Of a DNA stretch of 28,176 bases, positions 7,844 through 14,798 are shown piece by piece. The notes under the pieces were generated by a model. It did no database searches and was not told where the DNA came from. It worked only from the letters and a program-made list of their open reading frames with translations. The stretch lies in NCBI GenBank assembly GCA_964580675.1, contig CAZOLI010000032.1, positions 1 to 28,176 of the forward strand. The letters are read 5' to 3'. Both the position numbers and the translations under genes were made by a program. This DNA is from CAZOLI01 sp964580675. Lineage in GTDB: Bacteria > Planctomycetota > MHYJ01 > CAYXQY01. Every line of letters begins with the position of its first letter. Position 1 is the first letter of the stretch.

Positions 7844-8974
7844 TTACTCGTCGATACCGATCACTTTCCGGATTTCTTCTATGGCCCCCCTCGGATTGCC
7901 GCTCAGGAGCATGGTTCGAATACGGGAATGGTGCTCGCCGAGATCCACGTCCCCGGAGTTGATGGCCTGAAAAACGTCCTGTATTTCCGTGTTGGAATAA
8001 TTGTCTTTGAGTTCGAGGTAGGGAGGAACGGTCTGTTGTTGTTGTTCTTCAGGTTGTTCTCCTTCCGGAAGATGTACTTCCGGGCTGGATTCATGCGTAA
8101 CTTCAATGGTTTGCTGGAGGCCGCCGGCGAGAAATTCCACGGCGTTCTGCATCATTTCCTTCAGTTCCGACGGTCGGAGGTCGGAAATGGTTCGTTCCTC
8201 TTCTTCGGGTTGCGTCAGGTAATCGTAGGAGGAAACGAACTCATCGTAGTCAAGTGCTTTTGTGTGTTTTTTGTCTCGAACCTCAATCCATTTCCGGAGG
8301 GTCTGGAAACGTTTGTCCAGGTTGTTCAGGGCATTTAACAGGTTCAGTTTTTCCTCAATTCGATTTCGTCGTCGTTCGACGTCGGCGTACTCCCGCTTGA
8401 TTTCGTTAAACCGGAACCAGCGCCGGATCTGTTCCGTAAAGGAAAGGCTGTTTGTTCCGCTATAGAGACGATCCAGTTTCTTTTCCCGCTTTGTCAACCG
8501 TTCCAGTTTCCGGCGTGTTTGTTCGATGCGTCCCTCCAGGTCGTCGATCCGGTCCCGGGCTGTTTTTCGGAGGAGATAACGGATGTGTCTCAGAAAACGA
8601 TGGATGATTTCGTCCTCCAGGGAATCAGCCGTCTCCACCTGCCGGTTGCAGGCCATCACATAATACAGGGCGATTTTAACGGCCCGTTCGGGTGTGACCT
8701 TCTGTTCGTGGTAACGGCTACGTCCCGAAAGGGAGGCTGCGTTGTACACCGGGACGTAGTAATGGAGGATGCGAGCGAGTTCCAGAACCCGATCGCGATC
8801 GTGATCCAGTTCGCCGGGTTCGGTCGTGGTGAATTTCCGGAGTTCTTCCCGAAGCTGTTCCCGGAGGGAGCCGGAACGGGGGAATCGCGCGTTATCCGGC
8901 CATTCACCCGTCCCGTACGTTTTCGGATGTTTCTCCAGATCAAGGAGTTCCGGCAGGTTCCCTTCGGGTAACAT
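7844..8974 (-). CDS. Coiled-coil protein of the same family as 3359-4561, next to the actin-like gene
   Basis: 376 residues. It shares with the 400-residue paralog the N-terminal pattern (GNLPELLDLEK at 5-15, REELRKF at 42-48, ELARILHYYVPVY at 65-77), a central coiled coil (about 140-220, very rich in Arg/Lys/Glu), a segment like FTEQIRRWFRFN (179-190), and the C-terminal module (PPYLELKDNY at 317-326, FQAINSGDVDLG at 335-346, IRTMLLSGNPRGAIEEIR at 352-369). The linker before that module is Glu/Gln-rich rather than Ser/Asp-rich. It is probably cytoplasmic. It follows the actin-like gene after 22 nt, so the two are almost surely co-transcribed, which makes it a candidate filament-binding partner or adaptor. 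No known family is recognised. Confidence 0.85.
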   Translation of the reverse strand: MLPEGNLPELLDLEKHPKTYGTGEWPDNARFPRSGSLREQLREELRKFTTTEPGELDHDRDRVLELARILHYYVPVYNAASLSGRSRYHEQKVTPERAVKIALYYVMACNRQVETADSLEDEIIHRFLRHIRYLLRKTARDRIDDLEGRIEQTRRKLERLTKREKKLDRLYSGTNSLSFTEQIRRWFRFNEIKREYADVERRRNRIEEKLNLLNALNNLDKRFQTLRKWIEVRDKKHTKALDYDEFVSSYDYLTQPEEEERTISDLRPSELKEMMQNAVEFLAGGLQQTIEVTHESSPEVHLPEGEQPEEQQQQTVPPYLELKDNYSNTEIQDVFQAINSGDVDLGEHHSRIRTMLLSGNPRGAIEEIRKVIGIDE

Positions 8975-8996
8975 GAATCAACACGATTTCCGGTGA

Positions 8997-10178
8997 TTAG
9001 TGGGCCAGTTGTTTGTACGGTGTGTCCTGGACCCGTTCAAGGGCTCCTTCTGCGATGAAGGTGTTCGGGTCATCGACTTCCGGGAAGTCCTCGAGGTTTC
9101 GAACCTGAACGGAGAACTGTTCTTCCCTCAGTGCCTCCTGAAACGCTTCTTTCAGTCCCGGGGTCTGTCCCTGGTTTCCGACGAGAACCACGTCTGCGGG
9201 AAGGGGACCGTTGTACTGGTTCATCAGCCGTTTGTATCCGTCCACCATGTTCTCAAGCAGTGGCCGGTGTGCTTTTTCCATCTCGGGTCCGATGTCCGCT
9301 CGAACGTTGTCACGGCCCTGGTATCGCAGATCGTTGATCACCAGTTCCGGGTCCGTCATCGGACTGTTTGCCTGCGGTTCAATCCGCCCGTATTCACGTT
9401 TGATGGTCTCCACTTCCTGCCAGGTGTTCTGGTATCCTTCGTCCTGTAGCAGGTTGAACAGCCGTTCAGTGACGTCGTTGCCCGCACCCGCAAGAGAAAG
9501 GGTATTGGTGTTGTTCGAGGGGTTGCCGTCGTAGACGTGGAAGTCCATCGTACCGGCTCCAATGTCCACGACAATGACGCCGTTCCGGGCGAATTCATCG
9601 TTCATCTGAGCGAGGCGGTAACCGGCGAAGTGGGATTCGGATTCCACGAGGAATGCCGGTCGAAAATTCTCCGGCAGGTTTCGCCGGGCGAAGTCGATCA
9701 GGTTTTGATTATACTCAAGCGCTGTGGTGGAAGGAGTGGCCACGGCGAGTCGCAGGTAATTAATTTCGTCGCCGCCGCCGTTTTCCCGGATTTCGTCCGC
9801 GTCGAGGATGCGCTTGACAACGGTGTTCAGTGTTTCTTTGTCCTCGTCGGTCAGTTCGTCCTGTTCGGTGTTCTCGGACTCAAATGTTTTGAGGGGCCAC
9901 CGGAGTTCGATGTTCTGCATAATTTTGTTGTCGTAGACCTCGTCGTCAAAGGCGACGGGTCGTCCCAGCATTTCCTCCAGTTTCTGCCGGGAGAGGTCGT
10001 TCTTGGGAAATCCCACCACGCTTGAATACTCCCGGTACACAGGATCCCCTTCGTCTTTAAACACTCCGATGGTGTTCTGAGTGCCAATATCCACACCGAC
10101 CATCAGGTCGTCCTCCGTCGATTCCGTCGTGTCCGTCTCGGCGGTGTTCTGTTCTTCGGTTGCCTCTTCGTCAGTCAT
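8997..10178 (-). CDS. MamK/MreB-like actin-fold ATPase
   Basis: 393 residues, with GGAGGAG 4 nt before the ATG. After a Thr/Glu-rich N-terminal tail of ~25 residues comes the phosphate-1 loop GVDIGTQNTIGV (28-39), then VVGFPK (54-59) and GRPVAFDDE (72-80) with RWPL (93-96), which follow the order seen in MamK (VVGYPK, lGRPyvvGDEA, RYPL). The SESHFAGY segment (180-187) places E181 where MamK has its catalytic Glu. Phosphate-2 is VDIGAGTMDF (204-213), followed by LSLAGAGNDVTERL (227-240), again close to MamK. The adenosine loop is altered: VLVGNQGQTPGL instead of GGGSxxxGL. MreB, a plasmid ParM-type protein or an Hsp70-like protein are alternatives, but there is no Hsp70 substrate domain and the length fits bacterial actins. 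No magnetosome genes are present. It probably forms filaments with the co-transcribed coiled-coil protein. Confidence 0.8.
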   Translation of the reverse strand: MTDEEATEEQNTAETDTTESTEDDLMVGVDIGTQNTIGVFKDEGDPVYREYSSVVGFPKNDLSRQKLEEMLGRPVAFDDEVYDNKIMQNIELRWPLKTFESENTEQDELTDEDKETLNTVVKRILDADEIRENGGGDEINYLRLAVATPSTTALEYNQNLIDFARRNLPENFRPAFLVESESHFAGYRLAQMNDEFARNGVIVVDIGAGTMDFHVYDGNPSNNTNTLSLAGAGNDVTERLFNLLQDEGYQNTWQEVETIKREYGRIEPQANSPMTDPELVINDLRYQGRDNVRADIGPEMEKAHRPLLENMVDGYKRLMNQYNGPLPADVVLVGNQGQTPGLKEAFQEALREEQFSVQVRNLEDFPEVDDPNTFIAEGALERVQDTPYKQLAH

Positions 10179-10269
10179 GAGTCTCCTCCAGAAAAAAAGT
10201 AATTGACACGGTGAAACTCGCGATGTTTATTCCATGAATTCAAGCCCGTTTCTTCCCCTCCAAAGTTCA

Positions 10270-10296
10270 TATGTAGGATACTGGATTTGAGGTCAA
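10270..10296 (-). promoter_or_regulatory. Candidate promoter for the actin-like/coiled-coil operon
   Basis: On the minus strand, TTGACC (10296-10291) is followed after 15 nt by TACATA (10275-10270). The spacer is short of the usual 17, so this is a weak sigma70-type candidate. It would give a leader of about 85 nt before the start at 10178. Confidence 0.3.
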
Positions 10297-10385
10297 TTGC
10301 AACTCACAGAAGCATAAGTGGGTTCGGGGTTGTGAAGTCTTCCTTGTTAAGCCTTCTTTTTCCGGAGAAGATTATTTGCTCATTC

Positions 10386-10414
10386 TTGAAAATGAGGTCC
10401 GGCCATCATAGAAT
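10386..10414 (+). promoter_or_regulatory. Candidate sigma70-type promoter of rpmA
   Basis: TTGAAA (10386-10391), a 17-nt spacer and TAGAAT (10409-10414) sit about 85 nt before the rpmA start: one mismatch in each box with ideal spacing. Confidence 0.55.
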
Positions 10415-10499
10415 GTCAAAATGATTATAGTAACCATCCATTTCATGTGCGTTCAATTAGCACGATGAATTCTGGCAATGCCAATTCGGAGGTAACGTA

Positions 10500-10745
10500 A
10501 TGGCACATAAACAGGCGCAGGGACACACAAAAAATGGTCGCGATAGCCGGAGCAAACGACTTGGCGTAAAGGCATTTGGCGGGGAAGAGGTTTCGGCCGG
10601 ATCCATTATTATTCGACAGAGGGGCACCCGCTGGAAACCGGGTTGGAACGTCGGTCGGGGACGGGATGATACGCTTTTTGCAAAGGTTGACGGGAAGGTA
10701 AGTTTCGAAGGCGGTCGACGCGTTAGCGTCATACCGGAAGAATAA
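10500..10745 (+). CDS. rpmA: 50S ribosomal protein L27
   Basis: 81 residues, typical length. The start MAHKQAQGHTKNGRDSRSKR and the LGVKxFGGExVxAGxIIxRQRGT segment are the L27 signature. L27 reaches with its N-terminus toward the peptidyl-transferase centre. This protein begins directly with MAHK, without the cleaved N-terminal extension found in Firmicutes. GGAGG lies 8 nt before the ATG, a strong ribosome binding site. The usual partner gene rplU (L21) is not upstream: the 320 bp before rpmA hold no gene and then the divergent actin-like operon. No obg follows either. The gene appears to be a monocistronic unit with its own promoter. Confidence 0.97.
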   Translation: MAHKQAQGHTKNGRDSRSKRLGVKAFGGEEVSAGSIIIRQRGTRWKPGWNVGRGRDDTLFAKVDGKVSFEGGRRVSVIPEE

Positions 10746-10782
10746 CTCCTTCCATCAATCGTACCAAATTATTCCCTGTTGA

Positions 10783-10808
10783 CCGGTGGAACCTACCGAA
10801 TCCACCGG
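10783..10808 (+). terminator. Hairpin downstream of rpmA
   Basis: CCGGTGGA (10783-10790) and TCCACCGG (10801-10808) are perfect 8-bp arms with a 10-nt loop, 37 nt after the rpmA stop. No U-run follows, so it could be a factor-dependent terminator, an RNA-stabilising hairpin or an operator for the next gene. Confidence 0.4.
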
Positions 10809-10942
10809 GTGGGAAGGGAACCTGTTGTGATCCGGGTTTTCGAGGGACACTGACTTGCTGTCAGGGTACTTCCTCCCTCCGTACCAACGCGACAGGCAAG
10901 TTGTACCGGGCAGCTGTTAAAAACATTATTTAATTTATAAAA

Positions 10943-12070
10943 ATGCCTTTTCACAACCGACAGCAGAAACGGGACGAACGGGACGACAAACGATGGGAAC
11001 GCTGGTTCTGGGAAAATACGTACCATAATTCCCGGTTTTCGGACATCGACGAACTGATCGAGAAAAAAAAAGAACGAGACCTTTCCATAAGCGTTGGTAT
11101 TCCCACCCTGAACGAAGAAGACACGATCGGCGACATTCTCGAAGAGGTCAAAAAGCCACTCCAGAACGAAAAACCGCTCGTGGATCAAATCGCGGTAATT
11201 GATAGTGACAGCACGGACAACACCCGGGAAATCGCCCGGGATATGGGGGTGGAGGTATTTAATTCAACAAATTATCGTGATCAAACCGGGTTTATAAAGG
11301 GAAAAGGCGTCAATCTCTGGTTGAGTTTGAATTTGCTGGATGGAGACGTGATCTGCTGGGTGGACGCCGACATCGAAAACTTTCACCCGAAGTTTATTTA
11401 TGGTCTTGTGGGACCGGTTCTGCGTCAGGATGACATCGAATTCGTAAAAGCTTTTTACGAGCGCCCCATCAAAGTAAGCGGAGAGCTCAAACCAACCGGG
11501 GGAGGTCGGGTCACGGAACTCCTCGCGCGTCCGGTTTTTAACATTTTCTTTCCCGAACTGTCGTATTTCGTTCAGCCACTGTCCGGGGAGTACGCGGGGC
11601 TCCGATCCATTCTTGAATCCATACCGTTTTTTCCGGGGTACGGTGTTGAAACGGGTATGCTAATTGACCTCACCCACCATTACGGATTGCACAAAATTGC
11701 TCAGGTAAACCTCGATACCCGTGTTCACCACAACCAGCCTCTCAGCGGGCTTCGGAAAATGGCGTTCCGGATTCTTCAGGTGGTTCTTCTCCGAGCCCAG
11801 GAACGCGGTCGGCTGCCGGTCAACATCGACGAAACGGAGGTCATGAACCTTATTGGACAGCAGGGCAAAGACCTTTTCCTCGAAAAATTCCAGAGCAAAA
11901 TTGAGGAACAGCCCCCGATGAAGGAACTCCCCTCCTACCAGCGTCGACGAGAAGAGGTGGAACAGAGACGAAAAGAGGAACAGGACGAAACGGACTCCGC
12001 GGACGAAGAATCTGCGAAGCAGGACACCGGGGAGGAGCAACGGGAGGATTCGAAAGTGGGCGATAAATAG
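10943..12070 (+). CDS. gpgS: Glucosyl-3-phosphoglycerate synthase (GT81)
   Basis: 375 residues. Transfers glucose from NDP-glucose to 3-phosphoglycerate, the first step to glucosylglycerate or mannosylglucosylglycerate, used as compatible solutes or as methylglucose polysaccharide primer. Visible motifs: VGIPTLNEEDTIG (51-63), IDSDSTDNT (86-94), GFIKGKGVNLW (116-126), the metal/nucleotide-binding DAD at 141-143 in VDADIENFHP, GLVGPVL, VKAFYERP, GGGRVTELLARP (186-197), VQPLSGEYAG (210-219) and GYGVETGMLID (232-242), all in GpgS order; His in VHHNQPL (about 262) fits the conserved metal ligand. Residues ~331-375 are an Arg/Glu/Asp-rich tail not needed for the fold. The cognate phosphatase gene (gpgP or similar) is absent on both sides. 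An AT-rich stretch precedes the ATG but no good ribosome binding site does. Osmoprotection is the likeliest role. Confidence 0.9.
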   Translation: MPFHNRQQKRDERDDKRWERWFWENTYHNSRFSDIDELIEKKKERDLSISVGIPTLNEEDTIGDILEEVKKPLQNEKPLVDQIAVIDSDSTDNTREIARDMGVEVFNSTNYRDQTGFIKGKGVNLWLSLNLLDGDVICWVDADIENFHPKFIYGLVGPVLRQDDIEFVKAFYERPIKVSGELKPTGGGRVTELLARPVFNIFFPELSYFVQPLSGEYAGLRSILESIPFFPGYGVETGMLIDLTHHYGLHKIAQVNLDTRVHHNQPLSGLRKMAFRILQVVLLRAQERGRLPVNIDETEVMNLIGQQGKDLFLEKFQSKIEEQPPMKELPSYQRRREEVEQRRKEEQDETDSADEESAKQDTGEEQREDSKVGDK

Positions 12071-12089
12071 TGGGGTAATTCCTTCGGGT

Positions 12090-12383
12090 TCATTTTTGCT
12101 CCATCATTTCTTCGATCGCCCGGAGCGTGTCCTCCTTTGACACGGCCTCGACATCCAGGTCTTCTTCTCCTCCTTCCCTCCTTTCCTTTCGGTTGTCGAA
12201 CGGTTCCGATGATTCGTCCTCCTGCTTCTGAATCTCCCTGATTCGCCGGGTAATCTCCTGGATCCGTTGAAGTTTCCGCTGTTTGTGGAATTCAGCCGCA
12301 ATAAGTGCAAGTATGGAGACCGAGGCCATCACGGAAAAACCGAGCCAGAACAGTCCAAAAAATTTCGGGAAGAAGGAGTCCAT
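12090..12383 (-). CDS. Small single-pass membrane protein with acidic cytoplasmic tail
   Basis: 97 residues. One hydrophobic segment (about residues 6-30, FFGLFWLGFSVMASVSILAL) is followed by a basic stretch (HKQRKLQRIQEITRRIREIQ), then a Glu/Asp-rich region and a final helix (SKEDTLRAIEEMMEQK). The basic stretch after the helix suggests the tail faces the cytoplasm. It converges with gpgS (19 bp between ends). The last helix recalls the AIEEIR motif ending the two coiled-coil proteins of this window, but the match is too short to claim homology. No family recognised. Confidence 0.6.
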   Translation of the reverse strand: MDSFFPKFFGLFWLGFSVMASVSILALIAAEFHKQRKLQRIQEITRRIREIQKQEDESSEPFDNRKERREGGEEDLDVEAVSKEDTLRAIEEMMEQK

Positions 12384-12838
12384 CGTTTTTCATATGGGCT
12401 CCCCCTCCACCTTCCGATTCAGAGCACACGTCGGAAGTCCGCAATTCCCATGTGTGTAATTTTAAAGCCGTGAACAACTCGCGTTACTTGGATCTCCAGG
12501 GTATAGTAAAATTCGGGATCGCGCTTCCGAATTCTTTAAGTCTTTTCTCCTTTGGCGTTTCCTTCCGTCGAAACGGCAGGTTACGGGATACCGCCAAAAT
12601 TTTGTACATCGGTTGAAGATGGACCCGCCATGGTGTAGCATTTGTGTAAATACGGCAGCGGGACGGAACGGACAGCGAAAGATTTCGTTTCGTCGTCCGG
12701 GTCGTTCGTTTGCTCGGACCGTTGCCGGGGGAGTGTGGAATATACGGAAGTTTGACACTGATCCCCGGATCCGTATAATGCATGGTCCCTATGCCTGTTC
12801 CCTTTGTTATTTACGGCCTTTTTATCTTTTAACCATCC
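12384..12838. other. Intergenic region upstream of the S10 operon
   Basis: About 455 bp. It holds the S10 operon promoter (12752-12779) and presumably a minus-strand promoter for the gene starting at 12383, which I cannot place. Open frames here have no protein-like character. No tRNA or other RNA gene is seen. Confidence 0.5.
12752..12779 (+). promoter_or_regulatory. Near-perfect sigma70-type promoter of the S10 ribosomal operon
   Basis: TTGACA (12752-12757), a 16-nt spacer and TATAAT (12774-12779): both hexamers are perfect consensus. Transcription would start near 12786 and leave a leader of about 50 nt before rpsJ. It is the strongest promoter seen in the window, as expected for ribosomal protein genes. 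Confidence 0.8.
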
Positions 12839-13147
12839 ATGGATCAGGATCGCATACGTATTCGCATTGAGGCGTACGACCACGAGATCATTGATCAGTC
12901 CGCGGAGGAAATCGTGGATCGGGCCAAGAAGAGCGGCGCGAGAGTGCACGGTCCGGTGCCCCTTCCGACGGACATTGAACGGTATACGGTACTTCGCTCC
13001 CCTCATATTAATAAGTCCTCACGGGAGCAGTTTGAGATCCGCACACACAAACGACTGATTGATATAACCGAACCGACGGTCAAGACCATTGACGAGCTGA
13101 AGAATTTGAATGTACCGGCAGGCGTTGAAATTCGAATAAAGGCGTAG
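12839..13147 (+). CDS. rpsJ: 30S ribosomal protein S10
   Basis: 102 residues, typical length. The patterns IRIRIEAYDHEIIDQSAEEI, GPVPLPT and HINKSSREQFEIRTHKRLID are diagnostic of S10 (NusE), which sits in the small-subunit head and also joins NusB in antitermination. It is the first gene of the cluster, 60 nt after the promoter; no rpsL, rpsG, fusA or tuf precede it. The ATG has no clear Shine-Dalgarno sequence. rplC follows after 2 nt. Confidence 0.98.
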   Translation: MDQDRIRIRIEAYDHEIIDQSAEEIVDRAKKSGARVHGPVPLPTDIERYTVLRSPHINKSSREQFEIRTHKRLIDITEPTVKTIDELKNLNVPAGVEIRIKA

Positions 13148-13149
13148 AG

Positions 13150-13791
13150 ATGAGCATACTGGGCATACTCGGCGAAAAAGAAGGCATGACACAGGTTTTT
13201 GACGACGACGGGACGGCTTTACCCGTGACGGCGATTGAGGCCGGTCCATGTCCCGTGGTGCAGGTAAAGACGGAGGAATCGGACGGATACACGGCTGTTC
13301 AGGTGGGTTTTGGTGAAGCTTCCGGAGACAAAAAGGACAAACTTCCCTGGAAAGGTCATTTTGAACGAGCCGGTGTGGAGCCCTGCAAACACCTCCGTGA
13401 ATTTCCGGTACTGGATCCGGACGAATACGAACCGGGGGACGACGTGACGGTAGAAATTTTTGAGGACGTTGACCTGGTGGACGTGAGCGGCGTTACGAAA
13501 GGACATGGATTTAGCGGTATGGTGAAGAGACACGGTGCCAATACCGGTCCCAAGGCGCATGGTTCACGGAGTGTCCGTGAACCCGGGGCGATCGGTCACG
13601 CCGCGGATCCATCCCGGGTGTTTCCCGGAAAGGAAATGCCGGGTCAGCACGGAAACGAACAGCGCACCATGCAGAACCTCGAGGTGGTTCGCGTGGACGC
13701 CGACCGGAATCTTCTTCTCGTAAAAGGCTCTGTCCCCGGTCCGAAAGGAGGACTGCTCGACGTTATGATCAGCAAAAAGGAACAACGATAG
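13150..13791 (+). CDS. rplC: 50S ribosomal protein L3
   Basis: 213 residues, normal for L3. Landmarks: GILGEKEGMTQVFDDDG at the start, VTKGHGFSGMVKRHG (about 117-131), GSRSVREPGAIG, GKEMPGQHGNEQRTMQNLEV in the extension that reaches toward the peptidyl-transferase centre, and GSVPGPKGGLL near the end. The Gln in MPGQHGN is at the position methylated by PrmB in other bacteria. The central beta-barrel part is unusually acidic (many Asp/Glu from 80 to 115), matching the acidic bias elsewhere. The start is 2 nt after the rpsJ stop and rplD follows after 6 nt. Confidence 0.98.
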   Translation: MSILGILGEKEGMTQVFDDDGTALPVTAIEAGPCPVVQVKTEESDGYTAVQVGFGEASGDKKDKLPWKGHFERAGVEPCKHLREFPVLDPDEYEPGDDVTVEIFEDVDLVDVSGVTKGHGFSGMVKRHGANTGPKAHGSRSVREPGAIGHAADPSRVFPGKEMPGQHGNEQRTMQNLEVVRVDADRNLLLVKGSVPGPKGGLLDVMISKKEQR

Positions 13792-13797
13792 AGAATC

Positions 13798-14502
13798 ATG
13801 ATTGAACTGCCTGTTTACGATCAAACCGGTGAAGAAGTGGAATCCATCGAAATCGACCCTGATATGCTGGGGGGAGAGGTGAATATTCCCCTTCTTCATC
13901 AGGCCATTGTCACGTACCAGGCCAATAGTCGCGTCGGAACGGCCAGTACAAAAACCCGTTCGGATGTCGATTACAGCAACGCGAAGCCGTGGCCACAAAA
14001 AGGTCTCGGCCGTGCACGACATGGAGAACGAGGGTCCCCGATCTGGGTGGGCGGCGGCATTACGTTTGGCCCCCACCCCCGGGATTTTTCGAAGAAACTA
14101 ACGAAGAACATGAAACGCCGGGCGTTTGATTCGGCCCTGCTTTCGAAACTGCAGGATGATGAGGTGGTTGTGCTCGAAAAGTTCGACGTACAACAACCCA
14201 AAACAAAAGAAGCCGTTGAACTCCTCGATGAAACAAACACGGACGACACGCGGCTTGTACTGACGTCCGAATACCGTCGAAACGCTTATCTGGCCACCCG
14301 GAATCTGCCGAAGACCGAATTAAAACCGCTGACCGAGGCCAGCGCTGAGGACCTTCTCGAGCAGAAGTACCTGATCATCGAGGAAGAAGCCCTGACGGGA
14401 TACGTACAGGAGCGAGTTCGAGATCTGCACGACGTGGATCTGGAGGAGGCGGGAGAAAACGAGCAGAATTCGTCGGAGAAAGACGAGGATTCTGACGAGT
14501 AA
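13798..14502 (+). CDS. rplD: 50S ribosomal protein L4 with acidic C-terminal extension
   Basis: 234 residues against about 200-210 for most bacterial L4. The core is standard: HQAIVTYQANSRVGTASTKT, KPWPQKGLGRARHGERGSP in the exit-tunnel loop, and GGGITFGPHPRDFSKKL. The last ~35 residues run past the usual end and finish in a Glu/Asp/Ser-rich tail (EEAGENEQNSSEKDEDSDE). L4 lines the peptide exit tunnel and in some bacteria represses its own operon. The tail would lie on the outer part of the protein and is probably a lineage-specific acidic extension. Start 6 nt after rplC. Confidence 0.98.
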   Translation: MIELPVYDQTGEEVESIEIDPDMLGGEVNIPLLHQAIVTYQANSRVGTASTKTRSDVDYSNAKPWPQKGLGRARHGERGSPIWVGGGITFGPHPRDFSKKLTKNMKRRAFDSALLSKLQDDEVVVLEKFDVQQPKTKEAVELLDETNTDDTRLVLTSEYRRNAYLATRNLPKTELKPLTEASAEDLLEQKYLIIEEEALTGYVQERVRDLHDVDLEEAGENEQNSSEKDEDSDE

Positions 14503-14508
14503 AGACCC

Positions 14509-14787
14509 ATGGAACCAGAAAAAATTGTAAAAATACCGATTTTAACCGAGAAGAGTTATAATCTGCAGGAGTCCGAAAATACCTATACTTTTGAGGTACA
14601 CGAGGACGCAAACAAAATTCAGATTCGCGAGGCGGTTGAGGAGATGTTTGACGTGGAAGTCACTGATGTGCGCACGATGAATTGCCGCGGAAAAAAACGT
14701 CGATTCCAGTTTATCGAGGGCCGTACACCGAGTTACAAAAAGGCCCTTGTGAAGCTGAAGCCAGAATATCGAATTGATCTTGTTTAA
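14509..14787 (+). CDS. rplW: 50S ribosomal protein L23
   Basis: 92 residues, within the family range. KIPILTEKSYNLQESENTYT, FEVHEDANKIQIREAVEEMF, VTDVRTMNCRGKKRR and the end YKKALVKLKP are the L23 signature. L23 sits at the exit of the peptide tunnel and docks trigger factor and SRP. Starts 6 nt after the rplD stop; rplB follows 11 nt after its own stop. Confidence 0.98.
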   Translation: MEPEKIVKIPILTEKSYNLQESENTYTFEVHEDANKIQIREAVEEMFDVEVTDVRTMNCRGKKRRFQFIEGRTPSYKKALVKLKPEYRIDLV

Positions 14788-14798
14788 CGGGACGATCC

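Larger units (their letters stand above)
10179..10499. other. Divergent intergenic region between the actin-like operon and rpmA
   Basis: About 320 bp with no gene seen. It contains the candidate rpmA promoter (10386-10414, listed separately) and a candidate minus-strand promoter for the actin-like operon (10270-10296, listed separately). Confidence 0.5.

Noticed and set aside
7675..7850. Open minus-strand stretch after the 376-residue coiled-coil gene, Asn/Thr/Gly-rich in one frame, possible frameshifted extension
   Set aside because: It has no start codon of its own, no similarity to the C-terminus of the paralog, and the paralog ends at the same place as the annotated stop.
8997..10178. 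Hsp70/DnaK-type chaperone as identity of the actin-like protein
   Set aside because: Too short for a substrate-binding domain and the motif order follows MamK/MreB instead of DnaK.
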